DNA of 38,140 bases, from contig CAMCAY010000018.1 of NCBI GenBank assembly GCA_945872815.1, forward strand, positions 1 through 38,140, given 5' to 3'. The position numbers and the translations under genes were made by a program. Below are positions 1-8,742 of the stretch, piece by piece. Under the pieces are notes generated by a model. The model saw only the letters and a list, made by a program, of their open reading frames with translations, made no database searches and was not told the origin of the DNA. Each line of letters begins with the position of its first letter. The first letter of the stretch is position 1. The stretch is from Chitinophaga pinensis (GTDB lineage Bacteria; Bacteroidota; Bacteroidia; Chitinophagales; Chitinophagaceae).

Positions 1-787
1 TAACGCCCTTGAATCCATTGGGCATAAAAGATTTTACACCTTCTGTGTTTGTGGGCAACCAATTACTAGTTAGATGATTGTGTAAAACAAGATAACCTCC
101 AATCAATATGATCAACAATACAACACCTAATTTCAACAATACCATTAGATTACTGAAGTTTCTGCTTTCCTTTACCCCTCTGTAAACAAGGTAAGTAATC
201 AGAATGTTAATGATCAATGCAGGTAAATCAACTATGAATCTTATTCCTGCAATCACAGGTGAATTATTCCATGCAGAAAGCAATTCCTCATTGCTGGTGT
301 TTGCCTGAACAGCATGTTTGGCCTCCATATAACTGGTGCACAAATAAGCAGGAACGTTAATTTGCATTCTTTCCAAAAAAGAAGTGAAATAGTCACTCCA
401 ACTGTAGGAAACATAAATATTTCCAATAGAGTATTCCATTATTAAAGCCCATCCAATGATCCATGCAAAAATTTCTCCAAAGCTTGCATAAGCATAAGTA
501 TAAGCACTACCGGCAACGGGTATACGACTCGCAAAATCGGAATAACAGAAAGCAGTAAAAGCACAAGCGATACCAGTGATAATAAAGAGAACTATTACAC
601 CGGGTCCTCCATTAAACACCGCTCCACCGAGACTACTAAAACTACCTGCTCCCAAAATAGCAGCTATCCCAAAAAATGTAAGGTCTTTTACATTCAGTAC
701 TCTTTTCAAACCTGTTCCATGGGAATTATCAGATCCCTCAGCAATGATATTATCAATAGTTTTTCTTCTAAATAATGAATTACTCAT
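1..787 (-). CDS. APC-family amino acid permease (3' part outside window)
   Basis: This is an inner-membrane secondary transporter of the amino acid/polyamine/organocation superfamily; the substrate is not predictable. Only the first 262 residues lie in the window, because the gene runs off the left edge. The ATG at 785-787 gives a short basic cytoplasmic N-terminus. It is followed by TM1 with the glycine-rich stretch GIAAILGAGSF near residues 40-50, a known substrate-binding feature of the family, and then by further hydrophobic segments. A loop near residues 150-175 precedes another helix (ALIINILITYLVYRG). The start resembles cationic-amino-acid transporters of the YfnA/CAT type. It lies 36 bases downstream of the polyprenyl synthase gene on the same strand, so it may be co-transcribed with it. 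The family call is firm; the substrate is unknown. Confidence 0.85.
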   Translation of the reverse strand, partial: MSNSLFRRKTIDNIIAEGSDNSHGTGLKRVLNVKDLTFFGIAAILGAGSFSSLGGAVFNGGPGVIVLFIITGIACAFTAFCYSDFASRIPVAGSAYTYAYASFGEIFAWIIGWALIMEYSIGNIYVSYSWSDYFTSFLERMQINVPAYLCTSYMEAKHAVQANTSNEELLSAWNNSPVIAGIRFIVDLPALIINILITYLVYRGVKESRNFSNLMVLLKLGVVLLIILIGGYLVLHNHLTSNWLPTNTEGVKSFMPNGFKGV

Positions 788-823
788 AAGAATTAGGTTT
801 TTATCGGAATAATAGGTGAAGTT

Positions 824-1789
824 CTATGTATTTCTTTCTAACAATAAATGAGTCAGATTTTTCAACTCAAGTTTTCTTTGTTCAGATACAGCCGTTTCAT
901 CCAAATGTTTAATTGCCAAATCAGCATATTTCTTCTTCAACGAATTTGCCCATTCCTCTACATTGCAATCTTTAAAAATTTGCAATACTTTTTCAACTTT
1001 ATGTTCATCTTTTCCAGACATCAATTGCTCCAAATCTCTTTTTTGTTGATCAGTAGCAACTGACAATGCGTGAATTAATAAAAAAGTTTTTTTGTTGGAT
1101 AATATATCTCCTCCAATTTGTTTTCCAAATTTATCCGGATCTCCAAATGCATCCAGATAATCATCTTGTATTTGAAATGAAATACCTATATTTTTTCCAA
1201 ACTCATACAAATGTTGCTGGTTGCCTTTTCCTGCACCTCCTAATATTGCACCCATTTGTAAACTGGCGGCCAATAATACGGATGTTTTTAAAGTTATCAT
1301 TTCAATATATTCATCAAGATTAACTTCCAATCTGTTTTCAAAATCCATATCCATTTGTTGTCCTTCGCAAACCTCTTTAGCTGTCTTGCTGAACAACGTT
1401 AACACATCATGTAATGTAGATGGTTTTATTTTATTTATTTCTTCATAAGCAACTACCAACATCACATCTCCTGCCAACAAAGCAGTAGATTCACCATATT
1501 TCGAATGCACAGTATCCATTCCTCTTCTCAAAGGGGCTTTGTCCATAATGTCATCATGAATCAAACTGAAATTGTGAAACAATTCAATCGCTGTTGCTAC
1601 ATGATAGGCGTCATCGGTTATTTCATTGAATAACTCACAAGCCATTAAAACACTTACCGGGCGAACACGTTTGCCTCCAATTTTCAAAATATATTGAGCT
1701 GCATCGTATAAATTAGCTGGTGATAAAGGAAAATGTCTTTTATTGAAATGATTTTCAAATTGCTCAGACAGTGATTTGAAAGAATGCAT
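824..1789 (-). CDS. Polyprenyl (probably geranylgeranyl-range) diphosphate synthase
   Basis: This trans-isoprenyl diphosphate synthase condenses isopentenyl diphosphate onto an allylic diphosphate, feeding quinone, carotenoid or cell-wall lipid synthesis. It has 321 residues, the usual family length. Visible motifs are GGKR (38-41), the first Asp-rich motif DDIMD (79-83) followed by RRG, the GQQMD segment near 144, and the second Asp-rich motif DDYLD (209-213). All the Mg-diphosphate-binding aspartates are present. The residue five positions before the first motif is Phe (F74). Long-chain synthases such as IspB have a small residue there, so a shorter C15-C20 product is favoured, but this is inference. 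Start is ATG at 1789. The gene lies downstream of rnr with a 125-base repeat-filled gap between them. Confidence 0.9.
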   Translation of the reverse strand: MHSFKSLSEQFENHFNKRHFPLSPANLYDAAQYILKIGGKRVRPVSVLMACELFNEITDDAYHVATAIELFHNFSLIHDDIMDKAPLRRGMDTVHSKYGESTALLAGDVMLVVAYEEINKIKPSTLHDVLTLFSKTAKEVCEGQQMDMDFENRLEVNLDEYIEMITLKTSVLLAASLQMGAILGGAGKGNQQHLYEFGKNIGISFQIQDDYLDAFGDPDKFGKQIGGDILSNKKTFLLIHALSVATDQQKRDLEQLMSGKDEHKVEKVLQIFKDCNVEEWANSLKKKYADLAIKHLDETAVSEQRKLELKNLTHLLLERNT

Positions 1790-1845
1790 GTTAACAGTTT
1801 AAGGATTTGACAATTAAAAAATAAAAATTCAAAATTCAAAAAAAT

Positions 1846-1936
1846 CACTTTTTACTTTTCACTTTTTACTTTTCACTTTTTACTTTTCACTTTTCACTTT
1901 TCACTTTTTACTTTTTACTTTTTACTTTTTACTTTT
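1846..1936. repeat. Tandem 6-7-bp A/T-rich repeat (AAAAGTG / AAAAAGT units)
   Basis: Read on the minus strand, this is a run of about a dozen imperfect units of the type AAAAGTG, AAAAAGT and AAAGTAA, with looser AAATTC units on its 3' side (1801-1845). It overlaps the end of the RNase R gene: the last codons and the TAA stop (1915-1917) lie inside the array. Related but shorter tracts occur at 10183-10240, near 17700-17745 and at 24901-24996. No open reading frame explains the array. Slipped-strand expansion is the likely origin. Confidence 0.85.
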
Positions 1937-3936
1937 GAATTTTCACTTTTCAGTTTTATTTTTTTTGTTTTAATAGCACCTACACTACCCTCCATTATCC
2001 ATTCGTAATCCAATTGCCTTTTAGTAAGGTTGGCAGCTACTACGCGTATGTTTATCTTATCTCCCATCCTGAATTTCTTTTTGGTGCGAAGTCCAACCAA
2101 TGCATAATCAGACTCATCATGTCTGAAATCATCATAAGTATTCAAATCTTTAATACTAACCAATCCTTCACATTTATGATCAATTGTTTCAACCCAAAAG
2201 CCAAAAGCAGCCACGCCACTGATGACGCCTTCAAACTCTTCGCCTAAATATTGTTTCATGAACTCTACCTGCTTGTATTTATTTCCGGCTCTTTCCGCTT
2301 CCATCGCTGCTCTTTCCCTGTCACTGCAGTGTTTGCAACGATCCTCCATTTTTTTCTCAGGCTTCAAATTTTTTTCCAAACATTCTTGTAAAACACGATG
2401 AACCATTACATCAGGATATCTTCTGATAGGAGAAGTGAAATGACAATAATTTTCAAACCCCAATCCATAATGTCCAATGTTATTAGATGTGTACACAGCT
2501 TTAGCCATTGTTCTAATGCCTAATTGCTCCAACACATGCTGTTCAGGCTTACCTTGAACATCATTGAGCAACTGATTGAAAGATGAAGCAATTTCCTTTT
2601 CATTATGCACATCAAACTTATAACCAAACTTCCTCGCAAAAGCAGAAAACGGCTTCAGTTTTTCTTCATTCGGCTTATCATGAATACGATAAGGGAATGG
2701 AATAGGTTCTTTGTTTATTTTAATTTTAGAAACATATTCTGCGATGGTCTTATTTGCAAGCAACATAAATTCCTCTATCAGCTTGTGAGCTTCTTTGCTT
2801 TCTTTGACTACAATTCCAATTGGTTTTCCTTTTTCATCCAATGTAAATCTAACTTCAGTGGATGAAAAATTTATTGCGCCATTATCAAAACGTTCTTTTC
2901 TAAATTGCTGAGCAAGATTATTCAAAAGTAAAATTGGCTTGTGATGCAATCCTTCCTTCGTCTCAATTGTTTGCTGCACCTCTTCATAAGTAAATCTGTG
3001 ATTGCTGTGAATGATTGTACGACCTATCCACTTGTGTTTAATTTCTGCACGGTTGGTAATTTGAAAAATCACAGAGAATGTATATTTATCTTCATTAGGT
3101 CTAAGTGAACACAATTCATTTGAGATCTTTTCGGGCAACATAGGATTAACCCTGTCTGGCAGATAAACACTGGTCGCCCTTGCATAAGCTGATTTATCCA
3201 AGTTGGATCCGGGCTTTACAAAGTGACTGACATCTGCAATGTGAACCCCAATCTCATAGTTCCCGTTATCTAGATTCCGAATGGATATTGCATCATCAAA
3301 GTCCTTTGCATCAACAGGATCAATAGTGAAAGTCAGAATATCCCTGCAATCTTTTCTTTTGGCTATTTCTTCCCGTGTGATTTTTCCTGATAGCTGATCA
3401 ACTTCTTTCATGACCTCTTCTTCAAAACCAAGGGAAAATCCGGCATCTATCAATATTTCCTTCATGGCAAGATCGGACTCATCAGATGCTGTTAGAATAG
3501 ACTCTACAGATGCTATTGGTTTTTTATCATCTTTATCCCATTTCAATAACTTTGCAACCACTTTATCTCCATCAACAGCACCATTCAACTTATCCAAAGG
3601 AATATAAAAATCAGGAATCGGTTTATCACCCGAAACCTCAAAAAATGCAATATTTTTATTTATATGGACATGTCCTACAAAAATGGTTTGTTTTCTCTCA
3701 ACAACATCAACCACTTTACCTTCTACTCTTTTTAATGGTGACCCTCCGGTTGCAACTTGCACCCTTACCATATCTCCATGAAATGCTTTCCCGAAATCAT
3801 TTGGCTTAACCAAAATATCCCTTTCTTCGTTTTCTACCACCACAAAACCCATCCCACTTCTGCTGATTTCCAACTTGCCCTTTAGCAACTTAACCTGAGA
3901 TGATTTTCCGGGTTTATTCTTTTTACTTTTGCTCAT
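1915..3936 (-). CDS. rnr: Ribonuclease R (RNB/VacB family 3'-5' exoribonuclease)
   Basis: RNase R is a processive 3'-5' exoribonuclease acting on structured RNA, rRNA and mRNA decay intermediates in the cytoplasm. The 673-residue product has cold-shock/OB domains (about 20-150), the RNB catalytic domain (about 190-530) and an S1 domain (about 580-645). The RNB active-site motif DPVDAKDFDDAIS is at 206-218, with all four metal-binding aspartates. It is shorter than the 813-residue E. coli enzyme because it lacks the N-terminal helix-turn-helix extension, which is common in Bacteroidota. Both ends are Lys-rich. The C-terminal basic tail (about residues 655-673) is read from the tandem repeat at 1846-1936, so its exact length may vary between strains. 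Start is ATG at 3936. The upstream gap is divergent from the gene at 4156. Confidence 0.95.
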   Translation of the reverse strand: MSKSKKNKPGKSSQVKLLKGKLEISRSGMGFVVVENEERDILVKPNDFGKAFHGDMVRVQVATGGSPLKRVEGKVVDVVERKQTIFVGHVHINKNIAFFEVSGDKPIPDFYIPLDKLNGAVDGDKVVAKLLKWDKDDKKPIASVESILTASDESDLAMKEILIDAGFSLGFEEEVMKEVDQLSGKITREEIAKRKDCRDILTFTIDPVDAKDFDDAISIRNLDNGNYEIGVHIADVSHFVKPGSNLDKSAYARATSVYLPDRVNPMLPEKISNELCSLRPNEDKYTFSVIFQITNRAEIKHKWIGRTIIHSNHRFTYEEVQQTIETKEGLHHKPILLLNNLAQQFRKERFDNGAINFSSTEVRFTLDEKGKPIGIVVKESKEAHKLIEEFMLLANKTIAEYVSKIKINKEPIPFPYRIHDKPNEEKLKPFSAFARKFGYKFDVHNEKEIASSFNQLLNDVQGKPEQHVLEQLGIRTMAKAVYTSNNIGHYGLGFENYCHFTSPIRRYPDVMVHRVLQECLEKNLKPEKKMEDRCKHCSDRERAAMEAERAGNKYKQVEFMKQYLGEEFEGVISGVAAFGFWVETIDHKCEGLVSIKDLNTYDDFRHDESDYALVGLRTKKKFRMGDKINIRVVAANLTKRQLDYEWIMEGSVGAIKTKKIKLKSENSKVKSKK

Positions 3937-4155
3937 AATGTTCTTAATTTCAACCCATCGACTCTGATGCGCTTTTCTAATAATTTTACGTTAATGCAAT
4001 GTACGTAATCTAAATGTTTTTAGTGTATTATCCGCCACTTCTTCATAGATTTTTTTAATAAAAGCATTCCAATAATTATCATCATTTGCAATACTGATAA
4101 ACAGAGCTTACCCAAAAGATATATAGATGTACTTTTTTTTATTAAATCAATTAAA

Positions 4156-4452
4156 ATGAAAAGTTACGATACCATTGTAGAAGCCATTAACGACCTAAAG
4201 AAGATTGGCTATTCAATCGATTTTAATATTGCTTTTGATTCAAAGTTGTGTTCATCTTCAAATCAATGTTTATCAGCAGATGATTTCATCATTATTAAAA
4301 CATTCAGATTCGAAGGTGATACCAATCCATCTGATGAGGAAATTCTGTATGCTATTTCTTCAAAAGATGGAAAAATAAAAGGTATTTTTACCGAAGCTTA
4401 TGGAACTTATGCAGATAATATTGCTCATCAATTCCTTAATAAAATCACTTGA
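4156..4452 (+). CDS. Small conserved Bacteroidota protein of unknown function
   Basis: The gene encodes 98 residues with no signal peptide or membrane segment, so the product is probably cytoplasmic. I recognise the pattern: an N-terminal YDTIVEAINDLKKIGY, a central Cys-containing stretch, a FRFEG motif and a C-terminal AYGTYAD. It matches a small family often labelled 'phosphoribosylpyrophosphate synthetase' in Bacteroidota genomes. That label is not credible, because the protein is far too short and has no PRPP-loop. The segment EEILYAISSKDGKIKGIF looks like a beta-hairpin ligand- or RNA-binding fold, but no function can be assigned. Start is ATG at 4156. It is followed 15 bases later by the glycosylasparaginase gene, so the two may be co-transcribed. 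Confidence 0.75.
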   Translation: MKSYDTIVEAINDLKKIGYSIDFNIAFDSKLCSSSNQCLSADDFIIIKTFRFEGDTNPSDEEILYAISSKDGKIKGIFTEAYGTYADNIAHQFLNKIT

Positions 4453-4467
4453 CTAAATTCAATATCC

Positions 4468-5472
4468 ATGATGAACAGAAAAAAGTTTTTACAACTTGGA
4501 TCTATGGGACTTGCATCCATCAATTTACCCTCCTTTTCAACAACAATTCAAAAACCAATTGTAATCTCGACCTGGGACAGCGGTATGCCCGTGAATGCAG
4601 AAGCATGGAAAATACTATCTGCCAATGGTAAATCAATTGATGCTGTAGAAGCAGGCGCAATGTATATTGAAGACAGTTTGAACTGTTGTGTTGGACTTGG
4701 CGGACACCCGGACAGAGACGGCATTGTAACTCTTGATGCTTGCATCATGGATGAAAAAGCAAATTGTGGAGCAGTAGGCGGATTGGAGCAAATTAAACAT
4801 CCCATATCAGTTGCCAGAAAAATCATGGAAACCACGCCACATGTAATGCTTGTAGGACAAGGTGCACAACAGTTTGCACTGGAAAACGGATTTCCAAAAG
4901 AGCCTGCAAAACTTTCAGAAGATGCTACCAATGCTTATAAAAAATGGATTGAAAAAAGTAAATACCAACCCGAAATCAATATTGAAAATAAAAAAAACAA
5001 TGGCCCATTTGCACCTCCATTTTTTGAAGACGGCAGCCCCAATCATGATACAATGGGTCTTGTAGCAATGGATACCAATGGAGATTTATCGGGGGCTGTT
5101 ACTACCAGTGGTATGGCATTTAAAATTCACGGACGTGTTGGAGACTCCCCTATTATTGGAGCAGGATTGTTTGTTGACAATGAAATTGGCGCTGCCACCA
5201 GCAGCGGTGTTGGAGAAGAAGTGATCAGAATTTGTGGAACACATACTGTTGTTGAATACATGCGTCATGGTTACAGTCCGGAAAAAGCATGTAAAAAGGC
5301 CGTTGAAAGAATAGTAAACCGCGACCCCAAAAAAGCAGCTACTTTGCAAGTTGGGTTTTTAGCCATGAACAAAAAAGGGGAATACGGCGCTTATGCAATT
5401 CAAAAAGGGTTTGTATTCAGTGTTAAAAGCAACAATGAAAATAAAATTCATACTTCTAAATACTTAATTTGA
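4468..5472 (+). CDS. N4-(beta-N-acetylglucosaminyl)-L-asparaginase (glycosylasparaginase)
   Basis: This N-terminal-nucleophile hydrolase cleaves the bond between Asn and GlcNAc in N-linked glycopeptides, releasing aspartate and the sugar amine. The product has 334 residues. The autocleavage site HDT-MG is at 193-197, so Thr195 becomes the nucleophile of the beta chain after self-cleavage. The downstream segments GDLSGAVTTSGM, GRVGDSPIIGAG and GAATSSGVGE are the conserved substrate-pocket loops. The N-terminus (about 1-26, with RKKFLQLGSMGLAS) looks like an export signal with a Tat-like flavour, but lacks a clean twin-arginine. Export to the periplasm is therefore likely but not certain. Start is either of two adjacent ATGs at 4468 or 4471. 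The stop is 5 bases before the cutC start, indicating an operon. Confidence 0.92.
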   Translation: MMNRKKFLQLGSMGLASINLPSFSTTIQKPIVISTWDSGMPVNAEAWKILSANGKSIDAVEAGAMYIEDSLNCCVGLGGHPDRDGIVTLDACIMDEKANCGAVGGLEQIKHPISVARKIMETTPHVMLVGQGAQQFALENGFPKEPAKLSEDATNAYKKWIEKSKYQPEINIENKKNNGPFAPPFFEDGSPNHDTMGLVAMDTNGDLSGAVTTSGMAFKIHGRVGDSPIIGAGLFVDNEIGAATSSGVGEEVIRICGTHTVVEYMRHGYSPEKACKKAVERIVNRDPKKAATLQVGFLAMNKKGEYGAYAIQKGFVFSVKSNNENKIHTSKYLI

Positions 5473-5477
5473 TTTAC

Positions 5478-6203
5478 ATGAACTTTATACTAGAAGTCAT
5501 TGCTTTTGACATTGAAAGCTGCATCATTGCTGAAAAAACAGGAGCCCATAGAATTGAATTGTGCGATAATCAGGCAGAAGGTGGAACTACGCCTTCTTTT
5601 GGTCTGATTCATTCAGCAAGAAAAAATACAACGATTGAATTATTTCCAATTATCAGACCCCGAGGAGGGGATTTTTTATACAGTGAGGAAGAATTCAATA
5701 TCATGAAAGAAGATGTATTACTTTGTAAAAAAACAGGCTGTGATGGAGTTGTATTGGGGCTTTTAAACAAAGATGGCAGCATCGATAAAAAAAGAACATC
5801 CGAGTTGGTGAATCTGGCGTATCCTATGAGCGTAACTTTCCACAGGGCCTTTGACAGAAGCAACAATCCATTTGATGCATTGGAGGATATCATTTCAACC
5901 GGATGCGAAAGAATATTAACCAGCGGGCAATATCCCACTGCTTTGGAAGGAATAATGCTTATAGAAAAACTGATAGAAATGGCTGATGACAGAATCATCA
6001 TCATGCCTGGGAGCGACATCCATTCAAAAAACATCAAAGAAATTGCCCTTAAATCGAAAGCAAAAGAGTTTCATAGCTCTGCCAGAACATTCGTCAAAAG
6101 TCAAATGGAGTTTCATTCCTCGAAAATGAATGATGAATTTAAAAATGTCCAATTGAATGAAATAGAAGTTAAAGCAATGCTTCAAGAATTATCTTCAATA
6201 TAA
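5478..6203 (+). CDS. cutC: CutC-family protein
   Basis: The product is a TIM-barrel protein of the CutC family, named for copper homeostasis in E. coli; the biochemical activity of the family is unsettled. From the ATG at 5478 it has 241 residues, the usual length. An upstream in-frame TTG at 5469 overlaps the previous stop and is less likely. Family hallmarks are the N-terminal LEV, GAHRIELCDN followed by EGGTTPSFG, the mid-barrel IRPRGGDFLY, the helix region VTFHRAFDRS, GCERILTSG, and IIIMPGSDIHSKNI. It has no signal peptide and is cytoplasmic. It sits 5 bases after glycosylasparaginase, a pairing that suggests a role in glycoconjugate metabolism rather than copper. It ends 10 bases before the convergent serA gene. 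Confidence 0.92.
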   Translation: MNFILEVIAFDIESCIIAEKTGAHRIELCDNQAEGGTTPSFGLIHSARKNTTIELFPIIRPRGGDFLYSEEEFNIMKEDVLLCKKTGCDGVVLGLLNKDGSIDKKRTSELVNLAYPMSVTFHRAFDRSNNPFDALEDIISTGCERILTSGQYPTALEGIMLIEKLIEMADDRIIIMPGSDIHSKNIKEIALKSKAKEFHSSARTFVKSQMEFHSSKMNDEFKNVQLNEIEVKAMLQELSSI

Positions 6204-6213
6204 AGCAATCCAA

Positions 6214-7452
6214 TTAATACAAAATCCTCACTTTGATGGAATGCTTGACTTTGCTAAGTAATTCCAGCGCATTTTTGCTGATACTCTTGTCAATATCCAA
6301 CACAACATAACCAATATTTTCATTGGTTTTTAAATACTGTCCAAGAATATTAATCTTATTATTACTTAAAGTAGAGTTGATCTGACTCATCACACCGGGA
6401 ACATTTTCATGTATGTGCAAAATTCTGTGAGCCCCCTCCTGAGGTGGCAAGGCCAGGGCTGGAACACTGTGAGAACCAGTGCTGATGCCTTTTTCAAGAT
6501 AATTAAACAATTTAGCTCCCACATCTAACCCAATATTATTCTGTGCTTCTTGTGTACTGCCACCAATATGAGGCGTCAATAAAATATTAGACAACCCCTG
6601 TAATGGCGATTTGAAAACATCTCCATTTTTTTCAGGTTCAACAGGAAATACATCTATCGCAGCACCGCCCAAATGTCCTGCATCTAATGATTGTTTTAAA
6701 GCTGCAATATCAACCACTTCTCCCCTGGCATAATTTATTAAAACAGCTCCTTTTTTAAATAACTTTAAATTGTTTTTATTGATCAGATTTTTAGTTGAAG
6801 AAAGTTCGGGTACATGAAGCGAAACTACATCACTGTGTTGTAATAGCTCTTTGATATTTTTTGCTTCAACTGCATTGCCCAATGGGAGTTTTGTTTCAAC
6901 ATCGTAATACAAAATTTTCATTCCAAGTGCTTCTGCCAATACACTCACCTGACTGCCTATATTCCCATATCCAATGATACCAAGGGTTTTACCTCTCAAT
7001 TCATGACTGCCTTTCGCATCTTTCATCCATTTTCCATCATGCGCTGCTTTATTTTTATCAATAATTTTTCTCACAAGCATAATAGAAGCACCAATCACTA
7101 ATTCTGCTACACTTCTTGTATTGCTGTAAGGTGCATTGAAAACTGCCACACCATGTTTTGTTGCCGCCTTTAAATCTACTTGATTTACGCCAATACAAAA
7201 GCAACCAATGGCTTGTAATTTATGAGCAGCATTTAATGCCTTATCCGTAATCAAGGTTTTACTGCGAATGCCCAGAATATGTATATTTTTTATTTCTTTT
7301 AATAAATCATCTTCACTCAATGCGCCAGAAACTCTTTTAATGTTAACATATCCATTGTTTGAAAACTGAGCAATGGCTGCTTCACTTATGTTTTCTAAAA
7401 AAAGAATATTTATTTTTTCTTTGGGATAACTAGTATTTTTTTTCTCTGCCAT
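6214..7452 (-). CDS. serA: D-3-phosphoglycerate dehydrogenase with ACT domain
   Basis: This enzyme oxidises 3-phosphoglycerate to 3-phosphohydroxypyruvate, the first step of serine synthesis. The product has 412 residues, almost the same as E. coli SerA. The NAD-binding motif GYGNIG is at 161-166. The catalytic residues of the D-2-hydroxyacid dehydrogenase family are in place: Arg243 (YARGE), Glu272 (PVEPE) and His295 (TPHIGGST). The C-terminal 70 or so residues (HENVPGVMSQINSTLS onward) form an ACT domain, which in E. coli gives serine feedback inhibition. Start is ATG at 7452. A -7-like box TATATTTG lies on the minus strand at 7482-7475, but no convincing -33 TTTG is correctly spaced. It is divergent from the serine hydrolase gene at 7537. 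Confidence 0.95.
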   Translation of the reverse strand: MAEKKNTSYPKEKINILFLENISEAAIAQFSNNGYVNIKRVSGALSEDDLLKEIKNIHILGIRSKTLITDKALNAAHKLQAIGCFCIGVNQVDLKAATKHGVAVFNAPYSNTRSVAELVIGASIMLVRKIIDKNKAAHDGKWMKDAKGSHELRGKTLGIIGYGNIGSQVSVLAEALGMKILYYDVETKLPLGNAVEAKNIKELLQHSDVVSLHVPELSSTKNLINKNNLKLFKKGAVLINYARGEVVDIAALKQSLDAGHLGGAAIDVFPVEPEKNGDVFKSPLQGLSNILLTPHIGGSTQEAQNNIGLDVGAKLFNYLEKGISTGSHSVPALALPPQEGAHRILHIHENVPGVMSQINSTLSNNKINILGQYLKTNENIGYVVLDIDKSISKNALELLSKVKHSIKVRILY

Positions 7453-7536
7453 TGTTATATCTCTTTATTTTGCACAAATATATTATTTAAACAGCAAAAT
7501 TGGTAGCACAGGTTAGTCCATAAGCTCACAAAAAAT

Positions 7537-8742
7537 ATGAGAAATTCAATCTTTGATATTAAAATATTATTATCGTTTATAACTATAACAGCAAGTTTTT
7601 CTTGTAACCATTCGGGTAAACAAAATGACTTTGATAAAGATCTTGTAGTTAAAACTTATCAATTACCCGAAGGCCCAGCTTTAAGCAAGGACTACATTTC
7701 GAAAGCAAACAACGTTTGTAATTATTGGTATGACAGTTTTTTAAGAAAATCGAGATTCAATGGAGGGGTCTTGGTAGCGAAAAATGGCCAAATCATATTT
7801 GAAAAATACAATGGAACTGCTCATCTGCGATATCCCGACACCATAAACTCCAATACACCTTTTCACATTGCTTCTGTTAGCAAAACTTTTACTGCGATGG
7901 TAACTTTGAAGTTGTGGGAAGATAAGAAAATTAATATTGATGACCTATTCTCTAAATATTTTCCTGACTTCAACTATCTAGGCATAACAATTAGAACTTT
8001 ATTAAATCATCGAAGCGGATTACCTAACTATGTTTATTTTATGGATGAATTGGGTTGGGACAGGAATAAATTTGCTACTAACCGTGATGTGTATGATTAT
8101 CTTGTAAACAGAAAATCTGAATTAAAGAATATTGGTCTTCCCAACAGAAGCTTTTGTTATTGTAATACCAATTATGCTTTACTGGCACTACTGATTGAAA
8201 AAGTAACAGGAATGAGTTATGCGAATTACCTTAAAAAAACAATTTTTGAACCACTTCAAATGAAAAATTCATTTGTTTACTCAAATTCAGATTCATCGAG
8301 AACAACCCCAAGCTATGACTGGAGAGGTTATCAGGCAGTATTTATCGACGTTGATAAAATAGTAGGAGATAAAAATATCTTTTCAACACCCAGAGATATA
8401 CTGAAATGGGACAGATTATTATCGAGCGGACAATACCTTTCAAAAAAAACTTTAGAGGAGGCATACAAACCCTACAGTAATGAAAGAGCAGGCATAAGAA
8501 ATTACGGTTTGGGTTGGAGAATGTATGCTTTCCCCGATGGCAAAAAAATAATTTATCATAACGGATGGTGGCATGGAAATAACGCTGTCTTTATTCGATT
8601 GTTGAAAGAAGATGCAACCATCATTGTTTTGGGAAATCAATACAATACGTCTATTTATAAAGCAAAATACCTAGTGGGTTTATTTAACCCCAAATATGGT
8701 TCATCTGGTGACGATGAATCAGAAAACAATGGAACTAGATAG
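7537..8742 (+). CDS. Beta-lactamase-fold serine hydrolase, probable lipoprotein
   Basis: This is a class C beta-lactamase/DD-peptidase-type serine hydrolase of 401 residues. The three active-site elements are visible: SVSK at 113-116 (nucleophile Ser113, Lys116), YCN at 208-210 and HNG at 341-343. The N-terminus is hydrophobic and ends in SFSC at residue 23, so it is probably a lipoprotein, though the lipobox is not ideal. Conserved structural phrases include LLNHRSGLPNY and LPNRSFCYCNTNYALL. Substrates of this family include peptidoglycan peptides, D-amino-acid peptides and esters, and cannot be told apart here. No promoter box was found. Its TAG stop (8740-8742) directly abuts the stop of the convergent membrane-protein gene, leaving no intergenic base. 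Confidence 0.88.
   Translation: MRNSIFDIKILLSFITITASFSCNHSGKQNDFDKDLVVKTYQLPEGPALSKDYISKANNVCNYWYDSFLRKSRFNGGVLVAKNGQIIFEKYNGTAHLRYPDTINSNTPFHIASVSKTFTAMVTLKLWEDKKINIDDLFSKYFPDFNYLGITIRTLLNHRSGLPNYVYFMDELGWDRNKFATNRDVYDYLVNRKSELKNIGLPNRSFCYCNTNYALLALLIEKVTGMSYANYLKKTIFEPLQMKNSFVYSNSDSSRTTPSYDWRGYQAVFIDVDKIVGDKNIFSTPRDILKWDRLLSSGQYLSKKTLEEAYKPYSNERAGIRNYGLGWRMYAFPDGKKIIYHNGWWHGNNAVFIRLLKEDATIIVLGNQYNTSIYKAKYLVGLFNPKYGSSGDDESENNGTR

Noticed and set aside
3937-4155. Possible small RNA in the divergent rnr spacer
   Set aside because: No hairpin with a T-run and no convincing promoter box was found.
4548-4931. 127-codon minus-strand frame inside the glycosylasparaginase gene
   Set aside because: It is antisense to a conserved enzyme and shows no signal, domain or promoter.
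5609-6037. 142-codon minus-strand frame inside cutC
   Set aside because: It is a shadow of the clearly conserved cutC gene, with no family features.
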